The notes: generated from the sequence alone by a model not told the origin. Positions 28,257-37,051 are shown, numbered from the stretch's first letter. The stretch: DNA of 64,000 bases from Stenotrophomonas bentonitica (GCF_013185915.1 NZ_JAAZUH010000001.1:992001-1056000), one strand, 5' to 3'. Program-made: numbers and translations.

Positions 28257-29728
28257 GACGGCACGCCTTCGTGGATCGGGGTGGCCAACACCAGCCGGAA
28301 GCGCGCGCCACGGCCGGGCGCGTTGTCGACCGACAGCTGCCCGCCGTGTGCTTCGGCGGTGGATCGGCAGATCGCCAGACCCATGCCCATGCCCTGCGGC
28401 TTGGTGGTGAAGAACGGTTTGAACAACGTGTCCAGATGGTCCTCCGGAATGCCCGGGCCACTGTCGGTGATGTTGATGACCACTTCGCCCGGGGCACCCG
28501 CGCGCGCGTCCACCTGCAGCTGGCGCGCGTGGTCCTGCCCGGCCATGGCCTGGCTGGCGTTGATCAGCAGGTTCACCAGCACCTGCTGCAGCTGCACCGC
28601 ATCGCCGTGCAACGGCGGCAGGTTGCCGGCCACGGCCACGCGCAGCTGCACCGCTTCGCGGTTGAGTTCGTGCTGCACCAGGCGCACCGCGTCGTCGATC
28701 AGGGTCGCGGTATCCAGGGTTTCGCGGGGCGTGCTGCGCTTGGCCAGGAACGCGCGCACCCGCTTGACGATCTCGCTGGCGCGGCGTGCCTCGGCCACGG
28801 TGCGGTTGATCGCCGCATCCACTTCGTGCAGGTCGGGGCTGTCGCGGTGCAGCCAGCGCAGGCCGGCCTCGCCGTTGGTCACCACCGCCATCAAGGGCTG
28901 GTTGACCTCGTGCGCTAGCGTGGCTGCCAGTTCGCCGAGGGTGGCCACGCGCGTGGCATGGGCCAGCTCGGCCTGCGCGCGCAGAGCTGCATCCTCGGCC
29001 TTGCGGCGTTCGGTGACATCGGTATGGGTCTCCATCACGCCCACGGCCCGCCCTTGGCCATCGCGCTGGATCACCCAGCGGCTGTCCAGCACGCGCCACT
29101 GCCCCTCGCGGGTGCGTTGCTCCAGCGTGCCTTCCCAGCTGCCGTGTTCGAGCAGCGCGGCCTCCACGGCCTCGCGCGCTTCCGGGTACCGGGTGGAAAG
29201 CAGCCTATCGGCCACCTCACCGATGGCCTCGTCCGCGGACCATCCGTACAGCTGCGCAGCAGTGCGGTTCCAGAACGTGATTACGCCGCCCCAGTCGCGC
29301 ACGAAGATCATGTCGTGCGACAGGTCCAGCAGCATCGCCTGGCCACGCAGGCGCTGCATGGCGTGCTGGTGCTGCAGCGCCAGCAGCGCGGTGATGCCGA
29401 TGGCAGCAAGGCTGACCAGTGCGCGGAAGGTCTGTGAGCCGACATGGTTCACGCCATGCGAATCCACGTACGCGACCACGGTAAGGACGATGCCGGCCAT
29501 CGCCACGACGACGATATCTCCGCGCCGCCCGGTGCGCGCCACCAGCAGCACGGCCACCACGTACAGCACCGCCACCGCGCCTTCCAGCGTGCTCATTACA
29601 TCGATCAGGAAAATGCCCAGGGTCAACAGGGCGGCCGCCACGCGGAACAGGGTTCGGCGGCGCGGCGAGGCCCCGACGACGCGCTCGCGGTCGGGGCGGG
29701 TGCTGGGCACGGTCTGGCCGGCGGGCAT
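28253..29728 (-). CDS. FixL-like PAS sensor histidine kinase
   Basis: 491 residues. Three or four hydrophobic segments (about 28-120) form a membrane domain, followed by a PAS domain (about 132-242, ending THTDVTERRKAED), a HisKA domain with H273 in ATLAHEVNQPLMAV, and a HATPase domain with QVLVNLLINAS, DSGPGIP and GMGMGLAIC. The H-box AHEVNQPL is that of FixL-type kinases. No heme-ligand signature is certain in the PAS, so the signal is unknown. Upstream in-frame sequence is antisense to nothing coding and lacks similarity; the start at 29728 precedes the membrane domain. Confidence 0.87.
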   Translation of the reverse strand: MPAGQTVPSTRPDRERVVGASPRRRTLFRVAAALLTLGIFLIDVMSTLEGAVAVLYVVAVLLVARTGRRGDIVVVAMAGIVLTVVAYVDSHGVNHVGSQTFRALVSLAAIGITALLALQHQHAMQRLRGQAMLLDLSHDMIFVRDWGGVITFWNRTAAQLYGWSADEAIGEVADRLLSTRYPEAREAVEAALLEHGSWEGTLEQRTREGQWRVLDSRWVIQRDGQGRAVGVMETHTDVTERRKAEDAALRAQAELAHATRVATLGELAATLAHEVNQPLMAVVTNGEAGLRWLHRDSPDLHEVDAAINRTVAEARRASEIVKRVRAFLAKRSTPRETLDTATLIDDAVRLVQHELNREAVQLRVAVAGNLPPLHGDAVQLQQVLVNLLINASQAMAGQDHARQLQVDARAGAPGEVVINITDSGPGIPEDHLDTLFKPFFTTKPQGMGMGLAICRSTAEAHGGQLSVDNAPGRGARFRLVLATPIHEGVPS

Positions 29729-29784
29729 CGCGCAGTCACCTTCGGTGGGATGGGCGCAGTATCCCCCGCCCTTGCGTCCGGTTG

Positions 29785-29802
29785 ATCCCTCAAAAGAGGG
29801 AT
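29785..29802. promoter_or_regulatory. Perfect palindrome between the FixL-like kinase and dps
   Basis: atccctc-aaaa-gagggat, an 18-bp perfect inverted repeat. It lies 57 bp from the kinase start and 147 bp from the dps start, a position suited to a dimeric regulator controlling either gene. Confidence 0.5.
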
Positions 29803-29948
29803 GCGCCGCCGCCCGGCCCAAACCAACGTATGAGACGGGAAAACGATGGCGCAATACCGGCGCCGCGCGCCCCTGCCTAGTCTGGATCCGTCGGCCCCAC
29901 CGCGCTGCCAGCGGACCGGGCCCACCACCCCAGCTACCGAGACCCGCC

Positions 29949-30467
29949 ATGAACGAGCTTTCCCCGCAGGCACGCCAGACCGCCCCGCTGCGCACCCCGT
30001 CCGACCTCAGCCAGCAGGCCGGCAAGGACATCGCCGGCGCGCTCACCGTACTGCTGGCCGACGTGTTCGCGCTGTACCTGAAGACCAAGAACTTCCACTG
30101 GCACATGTCCGGCCCGCACTTCCGCGACTACCACCTGATGCTGGATGAACAGGGCGACCAGATCTACGCCACCACCGATGCCATCGCCGAGCGCGCCCGC
30201 AAGGTCGGCGGCACCACCCTGCGCTCGATCGGGCAGATCCACCGCATCCAGCGCCTGCTCGACAACGATGCCGACTATGTGACCCCGCAGGACATGCTGG
30301 CCGAGCTGGCCGACGACAACCGCCGCCTGGTCCAGTTCCTGCGCGCCACCCACGAGGTCTGCGACACGCACAACGACGTGGCCACCGCCAGCCTGATCGA
30401 AAACTGGATCGACGAGGCCGAAGGCCGCAGCTGGTTCCTGTTCGAAAGCACCCGCCCCACCCGCTGA
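29949..30467 (+). CDS. dps: Dps-like ferritin, DNA protection during starvation
   Basis: 172 residues of the ferritin-like Dps fold. The inter-subunit ferroxidase ligands are visible in KNFHWHMSGPHFRDYHLMLD (H50, H62, D66). It stores iron and removes peroxide, protecting DNA. A lysine-free N-terminal tail suggests weak direct DNA binding. It is the first gene of a stress cluster with peroxiredoxin and a DsbA-like protein; the large upstream in-frame extension is antisense to the kinase and is not translated. Confidence 0.92.
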   Translation: MNELSPQARQTAPLRTPSDLSQQAGKDIAGALTVLLADVFALYLKTKNFHWHMSGPHFRDYHLMLDEQGDQIYATTDAIAERARKVGGTTLRSIGQIHRIQRLLDNDADYVTPQDMLAELADDNRRLVQFLRATHEVCDTHNDVATASLIENWIDEAEGRSWFLFESTRPTR

Positions 30468-30498
30468 GCCACGCTTCCTTCCCCCACAGGAGTCCGCC

Positions 30499-31008
30499 AT
30501 GAGCAACGCATCACGCAGCGCCGCGCCGGTGGGCGACCCCGCGCCGCCGTTCCAGCTGCCCGCCACGCCCGACCAGCGGCTGAGCCTGGACGAACTGCGC
30601 GGCCGCCCGGTAATCCTGGCGTTCTATCCCGCCGACTGGAGCCCGGTCTGTGGCGACCAGCTTGCCCTCTACAACCAGCTGCTGCCCGAGTTCCAGCGCA
30701 GCGGCGCGCAGCTGGTCGGCATTTCGGTGGACGGGGTGTGGTGCCACGCCGCCTTTGCCGGGGAGCGCCACCTGCATTTTCCGCTGCTGGCCGACTTCGA
30801 ACCCAAGGGCGAGGTCGCCCGACGCTACGGCGCCTACCGCGAGCAGGACGGCGTGTGCGAACGGGCGCTGTTCGTGATCGACGCCGAAGGCATCGTGCGC
30901 TGGCGCTACATATCGCCCCTGGGCATCAATCCCGGCGCCGACGGCATCCTTGAAGCGCTGGCGCAGCTTCCCTCCACCGCCGTACTTCCTGCAGGAGCAG
31001 CATCATGA
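30499..31008 (+). CDS. Peroxiredoxin, AhpC/TSA family
   Basis: 169 residues. The peroxidatic cysteine is C51 in FYPADWSPVCGDQ, where the usual T-x-x-C is replaced by S-P-V-C; a possible resolving cysteine is C82 (DGVWCHAAF), and another is near 119. The ILAFYPAD motif and LLADFEPKGEVARRYG fit the AhpE/Prx-like branch. It reduces hydroperoxides, and the next gene, overlapping by 4 bp, may supply its reductant. Confidence 0.88.
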   Translation: MSNASRSAAPVGDPAPPFQLPATPDQRLSLDELRGRPVILAFYPADWSPVCGDQLALYNQLLPEFQRSGAQLVGISVDGVWCHAAFAGERHLHFPLLADFEPKGEVARRYGAYREQDGVCERALFVIDAEGIVRWRYISPLGINPGADGILEALAQLPSTAVLPAGAAS

Positions 31009-31523
31009 AAGGACTATCCATAGCGGTCAGCGCGAACGACCACAGCCAGGGCCCGCGCGACGCGCCGATCACCCTGGTCGAATACGGCGACTACCAGTGC
31101 CCGTACTGCGGGGCGGCGTACCCCGTGCTCAAGGCGGTGCAGCGGGCCATGGGCACGCGGATGCGCTTCGTGTTCCGCAACTTCCCCATTACCGAAAGCC
31201 ACCCCAATGCACTGGCCGCCGCCCGCTTTGCCGAAGCCGCCGCCGAGGGCGGGAGGTTCTGGGAAGCGCACGACCTGCTTTACGCGCGCCAGGACGCACT
31301 GGCCCCTGACGATCTGAAGACCTATGCCAGCGAGCTGGGCTTGAACAAGGCGCTGCTCGACGCCGCCGACAACGGGGCGTTCGATCATCGGATCGAGAGC
31401 GACTTCATGGGCGGCGTGCGCAGCGGCGTGAACGGGACACCGTGCCTGTTCATCAACGGCTCGCGTTACGACGGTCCCGTCGATGTGGACAGCCTGATCG
31501 AATTCATGACCGAACTGGCCTGA
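31005..31523 (+). CDS. DsbA-like thioredoxin-fold oxidoreductase
   Basis: 172 residues with the active-site C32-P-Y-C35 near the N-terminus and the cis-proline loop GTPCLFING near residue 147. The helical insertion between them is of DsbA/FrnE type. There is no signal peptide, so it should act in the cytoplasm. Its ATG overlaps the peroxiredoxin stop (ATGA), implying coupled synthesis and a shared redox function. Confidence 0.87.
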   Translation: MKGLSIAVSANDHSQGPRDAPITLVEYGDYQCPYCGAAYPVLKAVQRAMGTRMRFVFRNFPITESHPNALAAARFAEAAAEGGRFWEAHDLLYARQDALAPDDLKTYASELGLNKALLDAADNGAFDHRIESDFMGGVRSGVNGTPCLFINGSRYDGPVDVDSLIEFMTELA

Positions 31524-31595
31524 CCTGTTACGCCGGCGCGCCGGGGCACGCCCCTCCCCCACCCGGGCGCGCCGGCACCTGCATAGGATCCTGCA

Positions 31596-32636
31596 ATGCC
31601 CACTTCCCGCCACGTCCGGTCGTTGTCGACGGCCCCCACCGTTCACGACGACGCCCTGGGTTCGATCCGCCGTCTCAACGCCGACGACTTTCCGCTGCTG
31701 GAACGGATGTCTATCAAGCGCATGCTGCTGGCGCCCGGCAGCATCCGCGAACCGCACTGGCATGCTAATGCCAACGAGCTTGGCTACGTGCTGGCCGGCA
31801 GCGTGCTGATCACCATCGTGGGCAATGCCGATGCGGTCAGCACCCTGCGCGTGCACGCGGGTGAGATGTTCCACATCGACAGCGGCGCGCTGCACGCCAT
31901 CGAGAACGTCGGCGAAGAAAGCGCCGAGCTGGTGATCGTGTTCAGCCATGAGCGTCCGCAGGACTTCTCGCTGCACGCCGCGTTCGGTGCCATGTCCGAC
32001 GCGGTACTGGGCAACACCTACGACTTGGATAGCAAGGCGTTCAGCACCCTGCCCCGCGACACCGGCTCGCCGTACCTGGTGAAGCGCAGCGGACCGCCGG
32101 TGGTGCCGGAAGAGGCCGACCGCGCCGACCCGCATCGCTTCGCCATCGAAGCGCAGTCGCCGCCGGTCGACTTTCCGTACGGCCAGGCGCGGGTGTCGCG
32201 GACGCAGTTCTGGCCCGCCCTGCGCAACCTCTCGATGTACTCGCTGCGCATCGCCGACGACGGCATGCGTGAGCCGCACTGGCACCCGGAGACGGCGGAG
32301 CTGGGCTACGTGCATCGCGGCCAGGCAAGGATGAGCATCCTGGACCCGGACGGCTCGGTGGACACCTACCTGCTGCAGCCGGGCGATGTGTACTTCATTC
32401 CACGCGCCTACCCACACCAGATCGAAGTACTCGGCGACGACGTGCATTTCCTGGTCTTCTTCGACCAGCCCACCCCGGGCGACGTCGGCTACCGCCTGGC
32501 CGCCACCGCGTTCGCACCCGGCGTGCTGGCGGCCACCTTCGGCGTGGAGGCGGCAGCGCTGCCAACCTTCCCACGGACCACGCACGACCCGTTGATCGTG
32601 GCGCGTCGGAATGCGCTGGACCCGTTATCCACATGA
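31596..32636 (+). CDS. Bicupin, oxalate decarboxylase-like
   Basis: 346 residues with two cupin barrels. Each carries the metal-binding pattern REPHWHxxxxELGYV (near residues 51-65 and 226-240) and a later histidine (GALHAI; AYPHQI), giving two potential manganese sites. This is the arrangement of oxalate decarboxylases such as OxdC, but the lid sequence that sets the reaction is not obvious, so oxalate oxidase or another activity is possible. No signal peptide. It follows the stress cluster by 72 bp. Confidence 0.8.
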   Translation: MPTSRHVRSLSTAPTVHDDALGSIRRLNADDFPLLERMSIKRMLLAPGSIREPHWHANANELGYVLAGSVLITIVGNADAVSTLRVHAGEMFHIDSGALHAIENVGEESAELVIVFSHERPQDFSLHAAFGAMSDAVLGNTYDLDSKAFSTLPRDTGSPYLVKRSGPPVVPEEADRADPHRFAIEAQSPPVDFPYGQARVSRTQFWPALRNLSMYSLRIADDGMREPHWHPETAELGYVHRGQARMSILDPDGSVDTYLLQPGDVYFIPRAYPHQIEVLGDDVHFLVFFDQPTPGDVGYRLAATAFAPGVLAATFGVEAAALPTFPRTTHDPLIVARRNALDPLST

Positions 32637-32655
32637 TCCAGCTCTGGCTCCCGAG

Positions 32656-32684
32656 GTAGGGTCGCATCCCAATCGACCGCCGAT
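32656..32684 (+). repeat. SMAG-like GTAG REP element, degenerate
   Basis: GTAGGGTCGCATCCCAATCG then ACCGCCGAT, same type as 27131. With the inverted copy at 32785 it flanks the cupin-araC junction. Confidence 0.5.
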
Positions 32685-32773
32685 AACTCCGCCACGACCG
32701 GTGGGGCATGACCTCGAACGATGAGGCGCTGTCGCCAACCGCGCGCGCGGTATCGGGTCCATGCGTCAATGCA

Positions 32774-33619
32774 TCACCGAATACGGTCGGCGGCCGTTTG
32801 GGAACCGGCCCTACCGCGCCGCCACTGCAATGGGCTCATCCCCATCTCCACCCGGAACATGTAATTGAACGCCGAGGCTGAGGCGTAGCCCAACTCGTGG
32901 GCGATGGTGGTCGGCGAACGCCCCTGCGCCAGCCATTCAATCGCGCGTAGCAGCCGCAACCGCGTACGCCAGGTCCGCAGGCTCATGCCGGTTTCGCGCT
33001 CGAAGTGCCGCGCCAGCGTGCGCGGCGATGCGCCCAGCACGCTGGCCCACTCTTCCACGCTGCGCGCATCGGCAGGCTGGTCGTGCAGTGCCTGGCACCA
33101 GCGCTGCAGGCGCGCATCCTGCGGCCATGGCAGATGCCGCACGTGCTGGCGCTGGCGACGCAACTGCGTGGTGACCAGTGCACACAGATGCGCGTAGTAG
33201 CCCGCATCGTCTTCGGCGCGCACCTGCCCCAGTTCCACGATCAACTCACGCAGCAACGGCGTCACATCCAGCACCGCACAGTGGTCCGGCATGCCGAGTG
33301 CGGGATCGTCGGCTACATACAGGTTGCGGAACGCCGCCGCACTCACCGCGCCTGTGTGGTGCACCATTCCGGTTGGCACCCACAACGCCTGCTGCGGGGT
33401 GATCACGTGGCGCGCGTTGCGCGCGGTGACCTGCAGCACACCCTCGGTAGCAAACACCACCTGGTTCCAGTCGTGCGCATGCGGCGGGAAGCGCTCGCCC
33501 GCCGCCAGGTGCTGGCTGCGCGCCACCACCGGCCACGGGAGCGTGCGCAGCGGCGGCACCGGCACTTCTTTCCAGAGGCCGTCGGGCGCGGAAGTCGGGG
33601 CGTGGCGGCTGATCGACAT
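32774..33619 (-). CDS. AraC-family transcriptional regulator
   Basis: 281 residues: an N-terminal cupin-like sensor (FPPHAHDWNQVVFATEGVLQV, PQQALWVPTGMVHHTG, about 40-110) and a C-terminal double helix-turn-helix (LGASPRTLARHFERETGMSL and AHELGYASASAFNYMFRVEM, about 190-265). It diverges from the MFS gene across 73 bp and probably controls it. The last dozen residues are encoded inside a REP element, so the natural C-terminus may have been altered by its insertion. Confidence 0.88.
   Translation of the reverse strand: MSISRHAPTSAPDGLWKEVPVPPLRTLPWPVVARSQHLAAGERFPPHAHDWNQVVFATEGVLQVTARNARHVITPQQALWVPTGMVHHTGAVSAAAFRNLYVADDPALGMPDHCAVLDVTPLLRELIVELGQVRAEDDAGYYAHLCALVTTQLRRQRQHVRHLPWPQDARLQRWCQALHDQPADARSVEEWASVLGASPRTLARHFERETGMSLRTWRTRLRLLRAIEWLAQGRSPTTIAHELGYASASAFNYMFRVEMGMSPLQWRRGRAGSQTAADRIR
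32785..32814 (-). repeat. SMAG-like REP overlapping the 3' end of the araC gene
   Basis: The minus strand reads GTAGGGCCGGTTCCCAAACG then GCCGCCGACCG. It begins within the coding sequence, supplying the last codons and lying against the stop codon. Confidence 0.6.
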
Positions 33620-33692
33620 GATGCGGCATTCTATCGAAAGACAGCCGCACCGACCTGGCTGAGGATGACCTCACTCTTCCCCGGTCGCGTCG

Positions 33693-34883
33693 ATGCCCAC
33701 CCCCACACCCCACCCCGCTTCCCTGAAACCCTGGCAGGTCATCGGCGCCGGCATCTGCGCGCTGGTGCTCACCGTCGGCCTGGCCCGCTTCGCCTACACC
33801 CCGCTGCTGCCGCTGATGCGCGTGGACGCCGGGCTCAGCGCCGCGCAGGGTGGCTGGCTGGCCACCTTCAACTACCTGGGCTACCTGTGCGGCACCCTGC
33901 TGGCGGCGCGGGTCGGCGACATGCAGCAGAAATTCCGCTTCTACCGGATCGGCCTGCTGCTGGCGGTCGGCGCCACCGCGTTGATGGGCGTCACCACCCA
34001 GCCCTGGCTGTGGAGCCTGCTGCGCTTCGTGGCGGGCCTGTCCAGCACCGCCGGGCTGCTGCTGGCGTCCGGGCTGGTGCTCAACTGGCTGCTGGCCCAC
34101 CAGCACCGCCCACGGCTCGGCCTGCACTTCGCCGGGCTGGGGCTGGGCATCGTGGTCTCCGGCGTGGCCACCGGGCTGCTGGCCGGGCACGCCAGCTCCA
34201 GCGCGCAGTGGATCTGGCTGGGCCTGCTCGGGCTGCTGTTCCTGCTGCCCGCCTGGGCCTGGATGCCCCGCCCCACCCCCGCCTCTGCCCACAGCGCCGC
34301 CCAGGCCCCGCCCCCGCCCAGCCAGCGCTGGCGCCGCCTGCTGATCGCCGCCTACTTCTGTGCGGGGGTCGGTTTCGTGGTGAGCGCCACCTTCATCGTC
34401 GCCATCCTCGAACAGACCCAAGCCTTCCGCGGCCACGGCAGCGCCGTATGGGTACTGGTCGGGTTGGCCGCCGTACCCTCCACCTTCGCCTGGGACCGCA
34501 TCGCCGCCCGGATCGGCCTGATCCGCGCCCTGATGCTCGCCTTCGCCCTGCAGGCCGCCTCATTCGTGCTGCCGCTGCTGGACGACGGGCTGGCCGCCGG
34601 CATGGGCAGCGCCCTGTTGTTCGGGCTGACCTTCGCCGGCATCGTCAGCCTCACCCTCACCGTGGTCGGCCGCCACTACCCGCACAATCCGGCCAAGGCG
34701 ATGGCCAACCTCACCCTCAGCTACGGCGTTGCCCAGATCCTGGCACCCGCGCTGGCCGGCACCCTGGCCCGCAGCAGCGGCAGCTACCAGGCGTCGCTGG
34801 TGTTGGCCGCAATCTTCATGGCGATCGGCATCGTGTTGCTGGCAGCGATGCCGGATGACGTGGCAGATCACGCACGGACGTGA
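33693..34883 (+). CDS. YbfB/YjiJ-family MFS transporter
   Basis: 396 residues with about 12 hydrophobic segments and a break near 195-215 (Pro/Ala-rich central loop). The start of helix 1, VLTVGLARFAYTPLLPLMR, is the family signature. YbfB/YjiJ carriers are predicted exporters with unknown substrates. Divergent placement with the AraC regulator is the usual pairing of a drug or metabolite exporter with its sensor. Confidence 0.87.
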   Translation: MPTPTPHPASLKPWQVIGAGICALVLTVGLARFAYTPLLPLMRVDAGLSAAQGGWLATFNYLGYLCGTLLAARVGDMQQKFRFYRIGLLLAVGATALMGVTTQPWLWSLLRFVAGLSSTAGLLLASGLVLNWLLAHQHRPRLGLHFAGLGLGIVVSGVATGLLAGHASSSAQWIWLGLLGLLFLLPAWAWMPRPTPASAHSAAQAPPPPSQRWRRLLIAAYFCAGVGFVVSATFIVAILEQTQAFRGHGSAVWVLVGLAAVPSTFAWDRIAARIGLIRALMLAFALQAASFVLPLLDDGLAAGMGSALLFGLTFAGIVSLTLTVVGRHYPHNPAKAMANLTLSYGVAQILAPALAGTLARSSGSYQASLVLAAIFMAIGIVLLAAMPDDVADHART

Positions 34884-35001
34884 CTGCGCGCGGCGCGCAC
34901 AGATGAACGTCGATTCATGCGTGTGCCGTACTAACGATCAAGCACTTAAGCCCACGTACCAAGGCCGCAGCAACGAATGTGAAATTTTTTGGTCGAAAAG
35001 C

Positions 35002-35030
35002 TTGCCGAACCCTGCAGACCTACGTATTAT
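35002..35030 (+). promoter_or_regulatory. Sigma-70 promoter of tRNA-Phe
   Basis: TTGCCG and TATTAT separated by exactly 17 bp, 35 nt before the tRNA, with an AT-rich upstream region. Confidence 0.7.
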
Positions 35031-35065
35031 TCGCGTCCTCGCCAGCGGCAACGCAGCGATGAAGT

Positions 35066-35141
35066 GGCCGAGTAGCTCAGTTGGTAGAGCAGGGGATTGA
35101 AAATCCCCGTGTCGGCGGTTCGATTCCGTCCTCGGCCACCA
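35066..35141 (+). tRNA. tRNA-Phe (anticodon GAA)
   Basis: 76 nt with encoded CCA. Acceptor stem GGCCGAG/CTCGGCC, D arm AGCTCAGTTGGTAGAGC, anticodon stem GGGGA/TCCCC around TTGAAAA (GAA), and T loop TTCGATT are all regular. Confidence 0.97.
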
Positions 35142-35149
35142 TGATTTTG

Positions 35150-35181
35150 AAAAGACCTGCAGAAATGCGGGTCTTTTTTTT
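35150..35181 (+). terminator. Terminator of tRNA-Phe
   Basis: aaagacctgc-agaaat-gcgggtctt with one mismatch, then a run of T. Confidence 0.8.
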
Positions 35182-35205
35182 GTTCGTTGAACTTCGGACA
35201 GCGAA

Positions 35206-35226
35206 GCGCCGGGCTCTGCCCGGCCG
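35206..35226. repeat. Degenerate REP stem
   Basis: gcgccgggctctgcccggc without an intact GTAG head; the same stem type as the 1464 element. Confidence 0.4.
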
Positions 35227-35319
35227 CTCTTCGTTTGATGGTCATGAAATCTGACAGATGTCTTCGGTCGCGTTTACACCCGGCTCCTGTATCTGGCCTA
35301 TGCCTTACCCATTCAACAT

Positions 35320-35601
35320 CTAGGCAAGGTTCCATGCAGGAAGAGCCACCCCCAGTACCGCCAGGGCGACTGCTCCGACGCCCAACATCCATGAGCGCCG
35401 CCGGTGAGACGCGCGCTCCCAGAGGCGATTTGCCATGTATCCCGCGATGCAGGCTGACAGAAGGCCCAAGGCGCCCCACGCCCACCAGAAGAATTCAGGG
35501 CCCACCAACATATAGAGAAGGTAGCCGCCGATTGCCAAGGAGAACCATAGCCAGAAAAGGGCACCCAGCAGCACATAGACCGCGACGCAGAGTTTTCTCA
35601 T
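35320..35601 (-). CDS. Small membrane protein, three predicted helices
   Basis: 93 residues from the ATG at 35601 (a TTG four codons upstream is an alternative). Hydrophobic segments at about 5-30, 33-55 and 70-90 with a basic loop HRRRSW between the last two predict an inner-membrane protein. Codon use is less GC-biased than in neighbouring core genes, as is the whole 35.2-35.9 kb stretch, which suggests recently gained DNA. No family is recognised. Confidence 0.6.
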   Translation of the reverse strand: MRKLCVAVYVLLGALFWLWFSLAIGGYLLYMLVGPEFFWWAWGALGLLSACIAGYMANRLWERASHRRRSWMLGVGAVALAVLGVALPAWNLA

Positions 35602-35731
35602 GGTCTGGCTCAAGCCGGCTCGGGCCGACTACCTCGGGGCATTGGATAGCCCAGAGTAGTCGAAGGCTGCTGCGTTGAACGTAGGAATACCCTTAGCTGG
35701 CTCTGAGTAGGCACAGGAGGTGCGCCCCGAC

Positions 35732-35785
35732 AACGTGCCATTGGACGCCGCGCAGCGCGAAGCATTGCAGAAGCAGCTGGGCCTG
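35732..35785 (+). pseudogene. Relic duplicate of part of the lipoprotein gene at 35947
   Basis: The 18 codons read NVPLDAAQREALQKQLG, identical in 16 of 17 positions to the internal segment NVSLDAAQREALQKQLG of the downstream lipoprotein (about 36214-36264), with silent differences. No matching sequence flanks it and there is no intact frame, so it is a decayed or partial duplication. Confidence 0.65.
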
Positions 35786-35946
35786 CAGAAATGTTCCTTT
35801 TTCACTCCATTTGCAATCATATGGAGAATTAATGGAACACGGTGATTCGATTGATCAGTCAATGAGGACGCTGCGAGCGTGACGGTATTGGCGGTGCAAC
35901 CCGTGGCAGGCACACTACGGCCTCCGTCATTGAACAAGGATGTCTC

Positions 35947-36423
35947 ATGCGTGTTGCTGCACTTCTGACGTTGCTTCTCCTCACCGCCGGTTGTGCGCAC
36001 CAGACGGCGATGACCGCACCGAAGCCGACGGTTGCGCCGATGGCGCCCATGGTGCCGGGTTGGATCACCCCTGCCGAAGCCGTGTTCGCAGCCAACGAAG
36101 ATCCGCAGCGTGGCATCAGCGGCACCTTCGTGTTTACCGTCAAGAACACCGACGTCACCGAGCACCGCCTGTACCTCAACAGCGAACGCGACTATCGCCA
36201 CCAGCTCGCGTTGAATGTGTCGCTGGACGCTGCACAGCGCGAAGCACTGCAGAAGCAGCTGGGCATGCCGCTGGAGCGTCTGGTCAATCGGCGGCTGCTG
36301 GTGACGGGTACGGCACACCGCGCGCGGATCGACTTCACCACCGACGGTAAGCCCACCGGAAAGTACTACTTCCAGACCCAGGTCAAGATCAACGACCCCC
36401 GGCAGGTGCGTTTCGCGCCCTGA
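35947..36423 (+). CDS. Hypothetical lipoprotein
   Basis: 158 residues. Lipobox LLTAGC (cysteine 16) after a short signal peptide, then a proline/alanine-rich spacer and a compact domain beginning near WITPAEAVFAANEDPQ. No known domain is recognised; the C-terminal half alternates polar and aromatic residues, consistent with a beta-rich fold. Neighbouring upstream DNA contains a decayed copy of part of the gene. Confidence 0.7.
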   Translation: MRVAALLTLLLLTAGCAHQTAMTAPKPTVAPMAPMVPGWITPAEAVFAANEDPQRGISGTFVFTVKNTDVTEHRLYLNSERDYRHQLALNVSLDAAQREALQKQLGMPLERLVNRRLLVTGTAHRARIDFTTDGKPTGKYYFQTQVKINDPRQVRFAP

Positions 36424-36500
36424 GCGCGCGCCTGACGAAACCTTTACATCCGCTTTCACGCCGCCCCCTAAGCTCGGGCCTCCTGTCGGGAGACCCGTTC

Positions 36501-37040
36501 ATGCGCCTTCGCCCTGCCCTGCTTGCCGCCGGCCTGCTGCTGTCCTGCCTTACCGCCCATGCAGCGGAACCGGTGCGTTCGGTGCCGGCGCTGGATATGG
36601 GTCGCTATGCCGGGCAATGGCACGAGATCGCGCACCTGCCGGTGTCGTTCCAGAAGAAGTGCGTGGGCGACATCACCGCGACCTATGCGCTGCGTGGCGA
36701 TGGCCGGATCAGCGTGCACAACGCCTGCCGCACCGGCGACGGTGAACGCATCGCCGCCGAAGGCGTGGCGCGCCCGGTCGAGGGCGAACCCGGCCAGCTG
36801 CAGGTGCGCTTCGTCCCGGACTGGCTGGCCTGGGTGCCGCTGGTCTGGGCCGATTACTGGGTGATCGCGCTGGATCCGGACTACCAGTGGGCGGTCGTGG
36901 GGGATCCGGACCGGAAGTACCTGTGGATCCTGTCGCGCTCGCCGAGCATGGACGCCACGCTGTTTGCCAGCCTGAAGGCCAAGGCGGAGGCCATGGGGTA
37001 TGACCTGGGGCCGCTGAAGGTGATGGCGCCCGTGGATTGA
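36501..37040 (+). CDS. blc: Bacterial lipocalin (Blc-like)
   Basis: 179 residues with a signal peptide cleaved after AHA. The lipocalin signature GRYAGQWHEIAHLP (GxW motif) lies near residues 34-47, and the C-terminal segment KYLWILSRSP matches the third structurally conserved region (R-x-P). No lipobox cysteine, so unlike E. coli Blc it is probably soluble in the periplasm. It likely binds lysophospholipids or fatty acids; the neighbouring acyl-CoA dehydrogenase is compatible with lipid metabolism but does not prove a link. Confidence 0.87.
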   Translation: MRLRPALLAAGLLLSCLTAHAAEPVRSVPALDMGRYAGQWHEIAHLPVSFQKKCVGDITATYALRGDGRISVHNACRTGDGERIAAEGVARPVEGEPGQLQVRFVPDWLAWVPLVWADYWVIALDPDYQWAVVGDPDRKYLWILSRSPSMDATLFASLKAKAEAMGYDLGPLKVMAPVD

Positions 37041-37051
37041 TCCGCGGCGCG

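Noticed and set aside
27636..29948. A long plus-strand extension upstream of dps
   Set aside because: It is antisense to the FixL/FixJ genes; only the last 172 codons match Dps.
35629..36459. A minus-strand frame of 276 codons
   Set aside because: Mirrors the lipoprotein gene at 35947, which has a lipobox and signal peptide on the plus strand.
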